Positions 1 through 8,971 of a DNA stretch of 64,000 nucleotides are shown here, in pieces (position 1 is the stretch's first letter; each line of letters begins with the position of its first letter). Both the position numbers and the translations under genes were made by a program. The notes below the pieces were generated by a model that was given only the letters and a program-made list of their open reading frames with translations, had not been told where the DNA came from and made no database searches. The DNA is from an uncultured Phycisphaeraceae bacterium (GTDB lineage: Bacteria > Planctomycetota > Phycisphaerae > Phycisphaerales > UBA1924), in NCBI GenBank assembly GCA_937899905.1, contig CALCCF010000099.1:1-64000 (forward strand), written 5' to 3'.

Positions 1-390
1 GAGCACGGGGGGGCGGCCGGTCTTCACGTTGCAAAAGCCGCAGGCCCGGGTGCAGGTGTCGCCCAGGATCATGATGGTGGCCACGCCCCGGGCCCAGCAT
101 TCGCCCATGTTGGGGCAGCCGGCCTCCTGGCACACGGTGAACAGGCCGTGCTCGTCCATGATGGCCTTGACCCGCTCGTAGCCCGGGCCGCCGGGGAGCT
201 TGGCCTTGAGCCAGCTGGGCTTGCGCTTGTTGGCCAGCTGTGTCGGGCCCTCGTTGTTCAGGACCCGGTCGGTCAGGCTGAGGACCGGCTTGTCGACCCG
301 GCGCAGCGGGTTTCCCCCCAATGGCCGGCTGTGCCTGGGCTTGGGGGCAGCCTGATCGGCTGGGGGCGTGGGCTGGGAGGCGACTGACAT
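1..390 (-). CDS. lipA: Lipoyl synthase, N-terminal part (runs off left edge)
   Basis: Radical-SAM enzyme that inserts two sulfur atoms into protein-bound octanoyl chains to make lipoyl cofactor for 2-oxoacid dehydrogenases. Only the first 130 codons are in the window. Both cysteine sets are visible: CX4CX5C (Cys87, 92, 98) for the auxiliary 4Fe-4S cluster, which is diagnostic of LipA, and CX3CX2C (Cys113, 117, 120) for the SAM cluster. The first 55 residues or so are rich in Pro, Lys and Arg and precede the conserved RKPSWLK-like block. The ATG at 390 has no Shine-Dalgarno; TATCCT lies 6 nt upstream, so the mRNA may be leaderless. The gene diverges from the polysaccharide export gene at 658 across 267 bp. 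Confidence 0.95.
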   Translation of the reverse strand, partial: MSVASQPTPPADQAAPKPRHSRPLGGNPLRRVDKPVLSLTDRVLNNEGPTQLANKRKPSWLKAKLPGGPGYERVKAIMDEHGLFTVCQEAGCPNMGECWARGVATIMILGDTCTRACGFCNVKTGRPPVL

Positions 391-396
391 AGGCAG

Positions 397-402
397 AGGA
401 TA
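397..402 (-). promoter_or_regulatory. Candidate -10 box of lipA
   Basis: TATCCT on the minus strand ends 6 nt before the lipA ATG, and no Shine-Dalgarno lies between. This spacing would place transcription initiation at or next to the start codon. No clear -35 was recognised. Confidence 0.4.
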
Positions 403-657
403 GGAACCGGCAGGGGGCCAAAACCGGTGTTCTCGGGTGTTCCGACTCAGACTGGGCCCTCGACGTGACGATGCAGGAATGTGCTGGTGGTGGCGAACCC
501 GTCGCCGGCTATGGAGTATGGCTTCGGACCGGTCCCTGGGCTCTCTTGAGGCATTCGGGCATCGGGCTGATAACAATCGTGACCTTCAGCCGGGCCAGGG
601 TTGGCCCGAGCAGTACATGAGACATCGCTCTCGCACAGGGCAAGGGGTGCGTTCCCG

Positions 658-2160
658 ATGACCGACACGACACGACCCACACGCCGCGGATCGCACGGAC
701 GAGCCCGCCGGCTGGCCACCCCGGTTCTGGTGCTGGGCACCCTGCTGCTGGGCGGCTGCCACATGCATGGCTGGTTCGACCAGAGCGTCATTGGCCGCTG
801 GGAGGTCACGCCGACCACGGCACCGATCCTCGACCGCATCGAAGCGATCGAGGGGCCGGACGACGAGTTCGTCCAATTCAGTGAGGTGACGCCCGACGAC
901 CTCGTGCCGCGTCCGCGCGAGTACCGCGTTGGTCCGGGCGACTTCCTCCAGATCATCGTGTTCGATTTGCGTCCCGGCGGAGCGCCCGGCGAGTTTCAGA
1001 CGGTCGTTGACACCCGCGGCATGGTCTACCTGGAGGAGATCGGCGAGGTGCCGGTCTCCGGGCTTACCGCGGATGGCATCCGCGAGGCGGTTTCGACCGC
1101 CGCGCTCGACTTCGTGAGCCGCCCGAACGTGCTGGTCCGCGTTCTCGAGCGACGCCAGTCGACGTACACGATGGTTGGTGCCACGGTCGCCGGCACGTAC
1201 CCGATCCCGAAGGCAGACTGGTTCCTGATGGACGCGCTGGCGGCCTCGGGCTGGCTGCGAGAGGGCACCGAAGAGATCTTCATCATCCGCCAGATCCCGC
1301 TTTCAGAAGTAACTGGACAGGACTTCGGATCGATGGATCCGCAGGGCGGTCCATCCCAGCAGCCAGCGCCGAGCGGTGCCGAGTTGCTGGACGATGTCGA
1401 TCGATTGCTCGAAGGCGGTGCCAGCCCCGGGGCCTTTGGCGTCGTCCAAGACGGCGACGGGCCGGGCTCGCAAGAGTCGCTGATCGATCTCATCGATGAC
1501 CAGCCCGCTCGCGTGCAGCCCTCCGACGATGCTCGGGGCTTGGGCGACCAGGAAGCCACCTGGATGTTCCTCGATGGGCAGTGGGTCCGCGTGAACCCTG
1601 GGACTCGGGCGATGGCCGAGCAGCGTGCCGATGGTGGCGTGCTGACCGGCGATCTCACGGCGGGCCAGATCGTGACCCAGCGGATCATCCGCGTGCCCGC
1701 GCAAAAGCTGATCCAGGGCGACATGCGTTACAACGTCGTCGTCGAGCCTGGCGACATTATCCGCGTCCCGGCTCGCCTCGACGGTCTGTACTTCGTCGCC
1801 GGCTTTGTGAACCGGCCCGGCGGCTTCGCGCTGGCCCAGCGGCTCACGCTGATGCGTGCGATCGATCAGGCCGGCGGCATTAACCAGCTTGGCGTGCCCG
1901 ATCGGATCGAGCTTGTTCGCATGCTCGACGACGATCGCCAGGCGATCATCCAGTTGAACCTGCGGGCCATCAACCGCGGCCTGGAGCCGGACATCTACCT
2001 GAAGCCAAACGACCGCATCAACGTCGGCTCGGCCATCTGGGCCTACCCGCTCGCGGTCGTTCGCAACGGATTCCGTGCGACTTACGGCTTCGGATTCCTG
2101 CTAGACCGCAACTTCGGTAACGACGTCTTCGGCCCGCCGCCGCTGGACAGCCGGTTCTGA
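658..2160 (+). CDS. Polysaccharide export lipoprotein, Wza-like (Poly_export/SLBB)
   Basis: Predicted outer-membrane or periplasmic export component of an exopolysaccharide machine. It has 500 residues. The ATG at 658 gives an Arg-rich n-region, a hydrophobic stretch and a lipobox (LLGG then Cys34), so it should be a lipoprotein; a longer in-frame start at 601 would bury this signal. A Poly_export-type block starts near residue 88 (EYRVGPGDFLQIIVFD). A long, acidic, low-complexity middle follows (about residues 220-340), and a second beta-grasp/SLBB-like block lies near 350-470 (VVEPGDIIRVP, then FVAGFVNRPGGF). AAGGGG stands 11-16 nt upstream of the ATG. It begins the exosortase/EPS locus. 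Which polymer it exports is not evident. Confidence 0.88.
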   Translation: MTDTTRPTRRGSHGRARRLATPVLVLGTLLLGGCHMHGWFDQSVIGRWEVTPTTAPILDRIEAIEGPDDEFVQFSEVTPDDLVPRPREYRVGPGDFLQIIVFDLRPGGAPGEFQTVVDTRGMVYLEEIGEVPVSGLTADGIREAVSTAALDFVSRPNVLVRVLERRQSTYTMVGATVAGTYPIPKADWFLMDALAASGWLREGTEEIFIIRQIPLSEVTGQDFGSMDPQGGPSQQPAPSGAELLDDVDRLLEGGASPGAFGVVQDGDGPGSQESLIDLIDDQPARVQPSDDARGLGDQEATWMFLDGQWVRVNPGTRAMAEQRADGGVLTGDLTAGQIVTQRIIRVPAQKLIQGDMRYNVVVEPGDIIRVPARLDGLYFVAGFVNRPGGFALAQRLTLMRAIDQAGGINQLGVPDRIELVRMLDDDRQAIIQLNLRAINRGLEPDIYLKPNDRINVGSAIWAYPLAVVRNGFRATYGFGFLLDRNFGNDVFGPPPLDSRF

Positions 2161-2173
2161 TTTGCTCGGTCGT

Positions 2174-2204
2174 GGCCCGATTCTGGGATTCCAGAACTCG
2201 GGCC
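2174..2204. repeat. 13-bp stem hairpin between export gene and exosortase
   Basis: GGCCCGATTCTGG pairs with CCAGAACTCGGGCC through 13 bp with a single bulged C (2197) and a GATT loop (2187-2190). There is no T-tract after it, so it is not a standard intrinsic terminator. It could be an attenuator, an RNase processing site or an mRNA stabiliser that sets the dose of export protein against exosortase. A second small hairpin (GGCCC/GGGCC) lies just before the exosortase ribosome-binding site. Confidence 0.55.
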
Positions 2205-2260
2205 TCGGACCGGCGTAGGACAAGCACGGGCCCTTCGGGCCAAGAGGGGAGCAGGCTCAC

Positions 2261-3238
2261 GTGAGCGTCGCGTCGGCAACACGTTCGATCGAGCAGGCGG
2301 ACACCAGCGCGGTGGCCCTCGGCTCGGTGCGTGGGTCCGGTGTGGCAATCCTGGCGATTGGTGGACTGATCGCGTTCGTGTGGCTGTTCTGGCAGTGGTT
2401 CATGCGCCAGGGCAACATCAGCATCAACCAGCTCGACGACTGGGGCCACGCGTTCGCCGTACCGGCAATCACGGGCTACCTGCTGTATCAGCGGCGTGAG
2501 CGTTTGCTCAACGCCGTCGCCCGCCCGTTCTGGCCTGGGTTGGTGCCGTTGCTCTTGGGCATCGCGTGCTACGTCTTTTTCATCATCGGTGTGCCCACGC
2601 ACATGTTCCAAGGCTTCGCGCTGGTGCTGGCGATCTTCGGCTTCGTGCTGCTGGTCTTCGGGCCCAAGGTCATGCACGCGGCGATCATGCCGATCGCGTT
2701 CCTGCTCTTTGCGGTCACGATCTCCGAGCGGATCATGATCGCGATCACGTTCCAGCTGCAGCTCATCGCCAGCCAGGGCGGCTACCTGCTGCTAACGATC
2801 TTCGGATTCCCCTTCGGCATCGAGTCGGTGGTGCAGGGCAACATCATCAGTGTTTTTGACGACACGGGCACCGAACACCAGCTCAACGTTGCTGAGGCTT
2901 GCAGCGGCATGCGCATGGTTGTAGCGTTCATCGCGCTCGGTGCGGCGGTTGCACTTTCTCAGTGCAAGCAATGGTGGCAGCGGGTCGCGGTGGTGCTGCT
3001 CTCGCTCCCAGTAGCCATCGGCCTGAACGTGGTCCGCGTCGCCGTGCTCGGCTTCCTGACCGTATTGGTTGATCCGGAACTCGCTTCTGGCGAGGCTCAC
3101 ATGATCATCGGCACGCTGCTGCTCGTACCCGGCCTGGGGCTCTTCCTCCTGCTCGTGTGGATCCTGAATCGTGTGGTGAGTGACGAGCCCAGTGAGCCCG
3201 AGCCAGATGCCACGAAGGCCAAGGCGGTGAAGGCATGA
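2261..3238 (+). CDS. Exosortase/archaeosortase family protein
   Basis: Multi-pass membrane cysteine transpeptidase of the exosortase family, expected to cleave and re-attach proteins that carry a C-terminal sorting signal on the outer face of the inner membrane. It has 325 residues and about eight hydrophobic segments. The family triad is complete: Cys214 in EACSGMRM, Arg259 in NVVRVAVLG and His280 in EAHMIIG. The start is GTG at 2261, preceded by an AGAGGGGAG ribosome-binding site. Its stop overlaps the EpsI-like gene by 4 bp, so the two are probably translationally coupled. The flanking EPS genes fit the known co-occurrence of exosortases with exopolysaccharide loci. The exosortase subtype cannot be assigned by eye, and no substrate with a PEP-CTERM-like tail is encoded in the window. 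Confidence 0.92.
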   Translation: MSVASATRSIEQADTSAVALGSVRGSGVAILAIGGLIAFVWLFWQWFMRQGNISINQLDDWGHAFAVPAITGYLLYQRRERLLNAVARPFWPGLVPLLLGIACYVFFIIGVPTHMFQGFALVLAIFGFVLLVFGPKVMHAAIMPIAFLLFAVTISERIMIAITFQLQLIASQGGYLLLTIFGFPFGIESVVQGNIISVFDDTGTEHQLNVAEACSGMRMVVAFIALGAAVALSQCKQWWQRVAVVLLSLPVAIGLNVVRVAVLGFLTVLVDPELASGEAHMIIGTLLLVPGLGLFLLLVWILNRVVSDEPSEPEPDATKAKAVKA

Positions 3239-4149
3239 GCAGCTCGAAGAGCAAGATCCTGGGTCTGCCATCCTCGATCGCGATCGCTGCTGGGGTGGCC
3301 ATCGTGATCCTGGGCACGTCCGGTGCTGTTCTGGGCATCTCGATCCGGGCTTTGGGGTTGTACCTGCAGAAGAGCCCGATCTATCCGCGAACGGGGCTGG
3401 AGATTCGCGAGCTGCCCGCCGAGTCGGAGAACTGGAGGCGCGTCGGTCCCGACCGCTTCGAGTCTCCCGAGATCGAGGTCACGCTCGGCACGACCAACTA
3501 CGTCACGAGAACGTATGAGGAGAAGAACCCGGCCGAGGGCGAGCCGCCGCGGCAGATCGACGTGCACGTCGCGTACTACACCGGGTCGATCGACACCGTG
3601 CCACACATCCCGGAGCGTTGCTTCGTGGGTGGGGGCATGCAGATCGGCAGCGGCACCCGCGTCGTCGATCTGGGACTCGATAGCAGCGGGTGGCTCCCGA
3701 TGCGCGATGCACCCGAGTCGATGCAGGGGCGGTCGTACACCAAGACGCTTGCTCGAGGTGTTTACTCGAACCGGCCAGGCCAGCGCGTCCTGCTACCGAT
3801 GGACCCAGGCGAGATGCAGCTCCGCGTGACCGAGTTCGAGGTCCCGGGGCGGCCGAGCTTGTACGCTGGTTACTTCTTCATCGTGAACGGCGAGCATCGC
3901 TCAAGCGCCGAGGGTGTCCGGCTGCTCGCCTTCGATCTCAAGACCGATTACGCCTACTACCTCAAGGTCCAGTTTAATAGCCAACGGGTCGAGAGCCCGG
4001 AGGAGCTGGCCGAGGTTGCCGCCGACCTTCTCGACGACATCCTGGGCGAGCTCATGCTCTGTGTGCCCGATTGGTCCGAGGTTGTGAGCGGTGAATGGCC
4101 CGAGGATGGCGCTCGGGGTGGTACAGAAGGAACAGCTACGAGGGGCTAA
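3235..4149 (+). CDS. Exosortase-associated EpsI-like protein (DUF3485)
   Basis: Partner protein of exosortases. In many systems this domain is fused to the C-terminus of the exosortase; here it is a separate 304-residue protein. One transmembrane segment (about residues 12-36) is followed by an extracytoplasmic domain. The conserved family block is VPHIPERCFVGGGM with His124 and Cys129, the equivalent of the HxPExC stretch in EpsI. The ATG overlaps the exosortase stop codon (ATGA). The downstream TPR gene starts 45 bp after its stop. The family's biochemical role is not established, but its presence supports the exosortase call next door. Confidence 0.85.
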   Translation: MSSSKSKILGLPSSIAIAAGVAIVILGTSGAVLGISIRALGLYLQKSPIYPRTGLEIRELPAESENWRRVGPDRFESPEIEVTLGTTNYVTRTYEEKNPAEGEPPRQIDVHVAYYTGSIDTVPHIPERCFVGGGMQIGSGTRVVDLGLDSSGWLPMRDAPESMQGRSYTKTLARGVYSNRPGQRVLLPMDPGEMQLRVTEFEVPGRPSLYAGYFFIVNGEHRSSAEGVRLLAFDLKTDYAYYLKVQFNSQRVESPEELAEVAADLLDDILGELMLCVPDWSEVVSGEWPEDGARGGTEGTATRG

Positions 4150-4193
4150 TCCCCGGCGGCCGCGTTGCGGCGATTCGCGAGACGGAGGCAGAT

Positions 4194-7100
4194 ATGGCAG
4201 CTCGTGTAAATGTGCGTTTTGTTGCGATCCTCTGCACGATCGTGGGAGTGGTCTTCGTCGGCATGGCCGGCGCCGCGTACTTCATCGTGAAGAAGTCCGC
4301 GTCCGACCACTTCGCGACCGGCCAGGAGTACTACCAGGTCGGCGACTTCGTCGAAGCCGAAAAGGCATTCGCCAAGGCGGTCAACAAGGAGCGTACGAAC
4401 ACGGTCTACCTCGAGCGTTGGATCGAGACCATCGAGAAGCTCACGCCCGAGACGCGCGTCAGGTACGCCGACGTGTACAGCAAGAACTACGTGCCCGGCT
4501 TGCGGCAGCTCGCGGTGGCCAAGCGCACCGATGTCGACGCGTGGGAAAAGTACCTCGAGACGATCTACGAGCGCCTGCAGATCTTCGGCGCCGGCAATCG
4601 TTCCGGCTGGCAGGTCCTGCTTTCGGAGACCAACGCGGCCATCGAGTACTTCCTGGTCACGCAGGACGCCGACGACGATCAGGCGGATTGGCATCGCCTG
4701 CGTCGCTATCGGGCCCTGAGCAACCTGAACATGCGATCCGCGACCGGACGCGCCGACGAAGACTTCCGCGACAAGACGATCCTGGATTTCGAGGCGGCGA
4801 TGCGAGTCGATCCGATGGACGCGGACTCGGCTGTGGGCCTGTACGAGTGGCTCATGACCGAAGCCGATCGAGCCGAGGACACGCGCGACGATCCGGAGGT
4901 CTACCTCGCCCGAGCACGTGAGGTGCTTGATGGCTTCCTTGCCGCGAATCCGGACCAGCCACGCGCCCGTCTCGCTCGCGTTTTTTACGATTTGCGCGAG
5001 CGTGCCCGCGGCTTGCGCGATCTCCGAGTTCAGAGTGAACGAATCCAGGCCAACATCGCGTTGGCGGCCGAGTTTCGGCCGCGGCTCGAGAGCGTTGTTG
5101 AAGAGGTCCTGTCGACCGCCCGCCCCGAGTCGCTCACGATCCATGTTGCCGAGCTTACCAACCGGCTCGAGCGCGTCATTGCGCCCGGTGCTGGCATCCC
5201 GATGACGCAACGCGTGATTGCGGCCGCCCGCGAGGGCAACGCAGATAGCCCCGGCGATGTCGCGATGCTCGACTTCTTCGAGGGGGCGTTCCTGGCAGAT
5301 AGCAACGAGCACGAGAAGGCGATCGCCGCGCTCGAGCGCGTCCTGGAGGCGCCGCTGGTTCCGATCAGCCTTGAGGGCATGCTGCTTTCCAACATGCGGG
5401 CCGATGCGGTGCTCAAGCGCGTGCGTAGCGCAATCGACCTGTACGGCTCGGCCGAGGGGGACGACGTCGCCCCGGCGTTGGAGCGAGTGCTCAGCCTTCG
5501 AGAAGAAGTGGACGAGCTCGTGCCGCAGGGCACGCCTCAGCTTCTGTTGATCGATGCCCAGATCGCGCTCATCCAGCGCAACCTCGCCGACGCGCAACGG
5601 CTGGCGGTTTCGTATCAGCGTGAGGCCGGTATGGCCGACCCCGAGGCGAGCTTTTTGCTCGGCCGGATCTACATGCAACGTAACCAGCCCGGCCAGGCCC
5701 TGCAGGAACTCGAGCGGTTTGTCGAGCTGAGTCCCAACGTGCCGGGCGCGTGGGCGCAGCTGAGCTCGCTTCGAGATCGTGTTGGTGATCGCGATGGCGC
5801 GCTCGAGGCGATCGAGCGAGCGTACAGCCTCGCGCCGGACGATCCGGGCATCCAGCGCCGCTACGGGGCCGTGCGAGCGATGCTGAATATCGAGCGTTCC
5901 ACCGACCCGGTGACCAACCTGCTCGTCGCCGTCGAGCGGCTGATCGACACCACCGGCGGTGTCTCACCGAAGTACAACGAGGCGATCGCACTGGTGTTGC
6001 GTGGGATCCAGGAGATCGGCGACAACGAGCTTCTCCATATCACGCTCGTACGCCTGTACTCGATGAAGGGCGACAACGAGGCGGGCATCGCGGCCGCTGA
6101 GCTGGCCATCGTGCTCTTCCCCGAGAACGAGAGCCTGCGGCAGCTTCGAACCGCCCTGCGGTTCCGTGAGGGCGAGATCCCCGACTCGATCCAGGGCATC
6201 CGTCGCACCATGCTCGAGTATCGCCAGGCGGCCACCGAGGGCCGAGACGATGACGCTCGTCGGCTGCTCGAGCGGGCCGAGACCGAAGACCCCAACGACT
6301 CCGAGCTCCTGCAGATCCTGATCGGCCTCGCAATCACGGAGCGCGACTTCGAGGCCGCTCGTGGCTACGTCGATCGAGCGACCGCGTTGAACATCGACCA
6401 GGCCAACGGCCGGATCCTCCGCGCTGACCTGCTTGAGGCCGAGGGCCGGGCCGAAGAAGCGCTCACGATGATCGACTCGGTCATCGACGACGGCCTGTCG
6501 AGCGTGCCGGTCCTGTACCGCAAGGCCCGAGTCCTGCGCACCATGGGACGCACCGAGGACTCTATTGAGGTGTTTGAGGACATCCTCCGCCGCCAGCCCG
6601 ACAGCGTCGCCAACATCCGCGAAGTCGTGGCCGCACTGGCGCAGCTCGGTCGCCAGCGGCGTGCCCTGGAGATCGCGCGGGAGTCGCAGCGTGTTGCCGG
6701 TGCGGATTCGGCGTTCGTCGACACGTGGTTGCGGCTCGAGGCCGAGGTCGGCGACGCGACCGCCGCCATGCTCAAGCGTGAGGACATCCGGGATGACGAG
6801 CCCGCGAACCGCAGCAACAACCTGGCGCTCGCGAGCGTGTACCTGCGGCTCGGCGAGTGGGCCAAGGCCCGGCCGCTGATCGACGCGCTGCGTGCTGAGT
6901 CCGACGACATCTCATTGGTGCTGCTCGACGCGCGTTGGCACGCCGAGCAGGGCGTGCTCGCGCGAGCGATCGGTGTATTCGATCGGTATCTGTCGGCGCG
7001 TCGGGACGCCGGACAGCTCGACGCTCGCGACGTTCTCGTGTACGCCAACTTCTTGCAGGTCGAGGGTCAAGCGAACCGCGCGATCGCGCTGATTCGTGGC

Positions 7101-8795
7101 TCGAAGGATGTCGACATCGCCGAGGGCCGTCCGCTCTGGAAGCGACTGGCGTTGCTGCTGTTCGCGACGAACCGGATGGACGAGGCCGTCGAAGTCATGG
7201 ACGAGCTCATCGCCGCGGGAGTCGATGACGACGGCGTGCTCGAGTTGGCACGCGTCGAGTCCTTCATCATGAGCGGCGATTTCGACCGTGCCCAGAGTGC
7301 TCTGGACAACCTTGGTGCTGTCGCTCGTTCGACGGAAGAGGCGGGCATTTTGGCTGCCAACCTCGCCGTGCGTCGTGGTGATCGCCGTGCGGCCATGCAG
7401 GCCATCAGCAACACGCTGGCAACCTTCCCGACTTCGGCCCGGGCCTACGTCCGTCGCGCCGAGCTGATCTGGGAGGACATCCAGGGCGACGACACGCTGC
7501 CTTCCGCGGAACGGGTACAGCTCCAGCGGGACGCCGTTGGCGATCTCGAAGAAGCCATCAAGCACAACCCCGCGGCCTGGGAAGCGCATCGCCTGTTGGG
7601 ACAGATCGCTCTCGAGGATGGTCGCTACGAAGACGCCGCGAGGCATTTCGCCACCACGATCGAGCTGCGACCGAGCCAGGCTCCGCTGCGCACGATGCTG
7701 GTCACCACGCTGCTCGAGCAAGGGGATGTGCCGCGAGCGATGACCATCGTCGATCGCGCCGTGGAGAGCGACCCGGCCAATGTGGACCTCCGGGTCTCTT
7801 TTGCCCGTCTGCTCGCAAGCCTCGACCAGCCAGCGGACGCGATCCGGCTGTTCGAGTCGGCTCTTGCGCAGCGTCGCAACCCAGAGATCGCGGCGCAGCT
7901 CGTCGAGTTCTTGCTCGGCTTGGGCAGCTCCTCCGATCTCTCGCGGGCGCGTCAGGTGTTGAACGATCCCAACCTCAATGTTGATGGAACGTGGCAGCTG
8001 AAGCTCATGGAGGCGGCGGTCTCCCTCGCCGAGGGAAACCAGCGCCGTGGCGTCCTCGAAGCGCGTCAGTCCTTCGAGCTTGTGCGACGAGACACCCCCG
8101 CGGTCGTCAATTGGTTCAACACGATGCCCGCATTGATCGAAGACCACCCGGTACGCATGCAGATCGCGCTCCAGCTCGGGGTCGAGGACACCCCGGAGCG
8201 GGTGGGCGAGATCATGCTCGCATCGCTCATGCTGCAGGATGCGGCGACGGATCAGCAGGGCATCGACGACCTGCGGCGCCTTTCCGTCGATCAGAACATG
8301 ACGATCGCGTTGCGTGCGGGCCAGCTGCTCGGCGACACCTTCTATCGCCGCGCCCAGTATGAAGAAGCGGCGGAGGCCTGGCGTGGAGTTGTCGGAAAGG
8401 CGCCCGACGCTGGGCAAAGCCTGAACAACCTCGCGTTCGTGCTCGCGACCGAGCTGGGCGGGTGCGATGAAGCGATCGATCTGGCAATTCGCGCCAAGGA
8501 CGCCCCGGGCGTGGCGCGGACGATCGTGCTGAGCACGCTCACTGTGGCGTACTTGGCATGCGATCAGATCGAGAATGCCGAGCAGAGCGTGGGCGAGCTG
8601 GTGAGCCTCTCCCGGGGTTCGCCCGAGGAAGCCCTGGCGGCCATCCGCAGGGGCCAAGTTCTTCTGTACAAGGGGCTCCGCTCGGAGGCGGAGCGGGCGG
8701 CAGAGAGCGCCGAGGCATTGATCAACGCGACCGGCGGCCGCGCCGATTCGTATCGCTCGATCCTGGAGGATTTCCGGACCGAGCTCGGGCAGTGA
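4194..8795 (+). CDS. Giant membrane-anchored TPR protein of the exosortase/EPS locus
   Basis: A 1,533-residue protein with one N-terminal transmembrane helix (about residues 8-30) and then almost entirely helical TPR-type repeats, seen as recurring Ala/Gly/Pro signatures such as DPEASFLLGRIYMQRNQPG and HNPAAWEAHRLLGQIALEDG. The start is ATG 4194 behind GGAGG (5 nt spacing); an in-frame ATG at 4095 would overlap epsI and lacks this site. Known EPS/exosortase loci often carry a large TPR protein (PrsT-like) thought to scaffold secretion or assembly. By position this is the likely counterpart, but sequence identity to PrsT was not checked. It is anchored and probably periplasmic. The length is well above that of typical PrsT proteins. 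Confidence 0.85.
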   Translation: MAARVNVRFVAILCTIVGVVFVGMAGAAYFIVKKSASDHFATGQEYYQVGDFVEAEKAFAKAVNKERTNTVYLERWIETIEKLTPETRVRYADVYSKNYVPGLRQLAVAKRTDVDAWEKYLETIYERLQIFGAGNRSGWQVLLSETNAAIEYFLVTQDADDDQADWHRLRRYRALSNLNMRSATGRADEDFRDKTILDFEAAMRVDPMDADSAVGLYEWLMTEADRAEDTRDDPEVYLARAREVLDGFLAANPDQPRARLARVFYDLRERARGLRDLRVQSERIQANIALAAEFRPRLESVVEEVLSTARPESLTIHVAELTNRLERVIAPGAGIPMTQRVIAAAREGNADSPGDVAMLDFFEGAFLADSNEHEKAIAALERVLEAPLVPISLEGMLLSNMRADAVLKRVRSAIDLYGSAEGDDVAPALERVLSLREEVDELVPQGTPQLLLIDAQIALIQRNLADAQRLAVSYQREAGMADPEASFLLGRIYMQRNQPGQALQELERFVELSPNVPGAWAQLSSLRDRVGDRDGALEAIERAYSLAPDDPGIQRRYGAVRAMLNIERSTDPVTNLLVAVERLIDTTGGVSPKYNEAIALVLRGIQEIGDNELLHITLVRLYSMKGDNEAGIAAAELAIVLFPENESLRQLRTALRFREGEIPDSIQGIRRTMLEYRQAATEGRDDDARRLLERAETEDPNDSELLQILIGLAITERDFEAARGYVDRATALNIDQANGRILRADLLEAEGRAEEALTMIDSVIDDGLSSVPVLYRKARVLRTMGRTEDSIEVFEDILRRQPDSVANIREVVAALAQLGRQRRALEIARESQRVAGADSAFVDTWLRLEAEVGDATAAMLKREDIRDDEPANRSNNLALASVYLRLGEWAKARPLIDALRAESDDISLVLLDARWHAEQGVLARAIGVFDRYLSARRDAGQLDARDVLVYANFLQVEGQANRAIALIRGSKDVDIAEGRPLWKRLALLLFATNRMDEAVEVMDELIAAGVDDDGVLELARVESFIMSGDFDRAQSALDNLGAVARSTEEAGILAANLAVRRGDRRAAMQAISNTLATFPTSARAYVRRAELIWEDIQGDDTLPSAERVQLQRDAVGDLEEAIKHNPAAWEAHRLLGQIALEDGRYEDAARHFATTIELRPSQAPLRTMLVTTLLEQGDVPRAMTIVDRAVESDPANVDLRVSFARLLASLDQPADAIRLFESALAQRRNPEIAAQLVEFLLGLGSSSDLSRARQVLNDPNLNVDGTWQLKLMEAAVSLAEGNQRRGVLEARQSFELVRRDTPAVVNWFNTMPALIEDHPVRMQIALQLGVEDTPERVGEIMLASLMLQDAATDQQGIDDLRRLSVDQNMTIALRAGQLLGDTFYRRAQYEEAAEAWRGVVGKAPDAGQSLNNLAFVLATELGGCDEAIDLAIRAKDAPGVARTIVLSTLTVAYLACDQIENAEQSVGELVSLSRGSPEEALAAIRRGQVLLYKGLRSEAERAAESAEALINATGGRADSYRSILEDFRTELGQ

Positions 8796-8881
8796 TCCTC
8801 GCCGGTTGATCCGGCGTGGTGGATTCTGGGACGTTGGTCCCCGTCGGCAGCCAAAGCCGGCACTCAGAATTTGCACGGTGT

Positions 8882-8910
8882 TGGGCATCCGGGTCGAACC
8901 ACGATGCCCA
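8882..8910. repeat. 7-bp inverted repeat in 176-bp gap
   Basis: TGGGCAT (8882-8888) pairs with ATGCCCA (8904-8910) across a 15-nt spacer in the gap between the TPR gene and the Wzz/Wzc-like gene. It could be an operator or a weak RNA hairpin. A short GCCGG/CCGGC hairpin (8801-8815) directly follows the TPR stop codon. Neither has a T-tract. Confidence 0.3.
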
Positions 8911-8971
8911 GAAGGCCGACGTATCCCTAGGACGTCCAGAGTAACGGCGACCCAAACGACGTGAGAACAGC

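Noticed and set aside
8859-8874. Sigma-54-like promoter (GGCAC ... TTGC) before the Wzz/Wzc-like gene, as seen in PrsK/PrsR-controlled exosortase loci
   Set aside because: The GG and GC elements are 12 bp apart instead of the required 10, so it does not fit a -24/-12 promoter.
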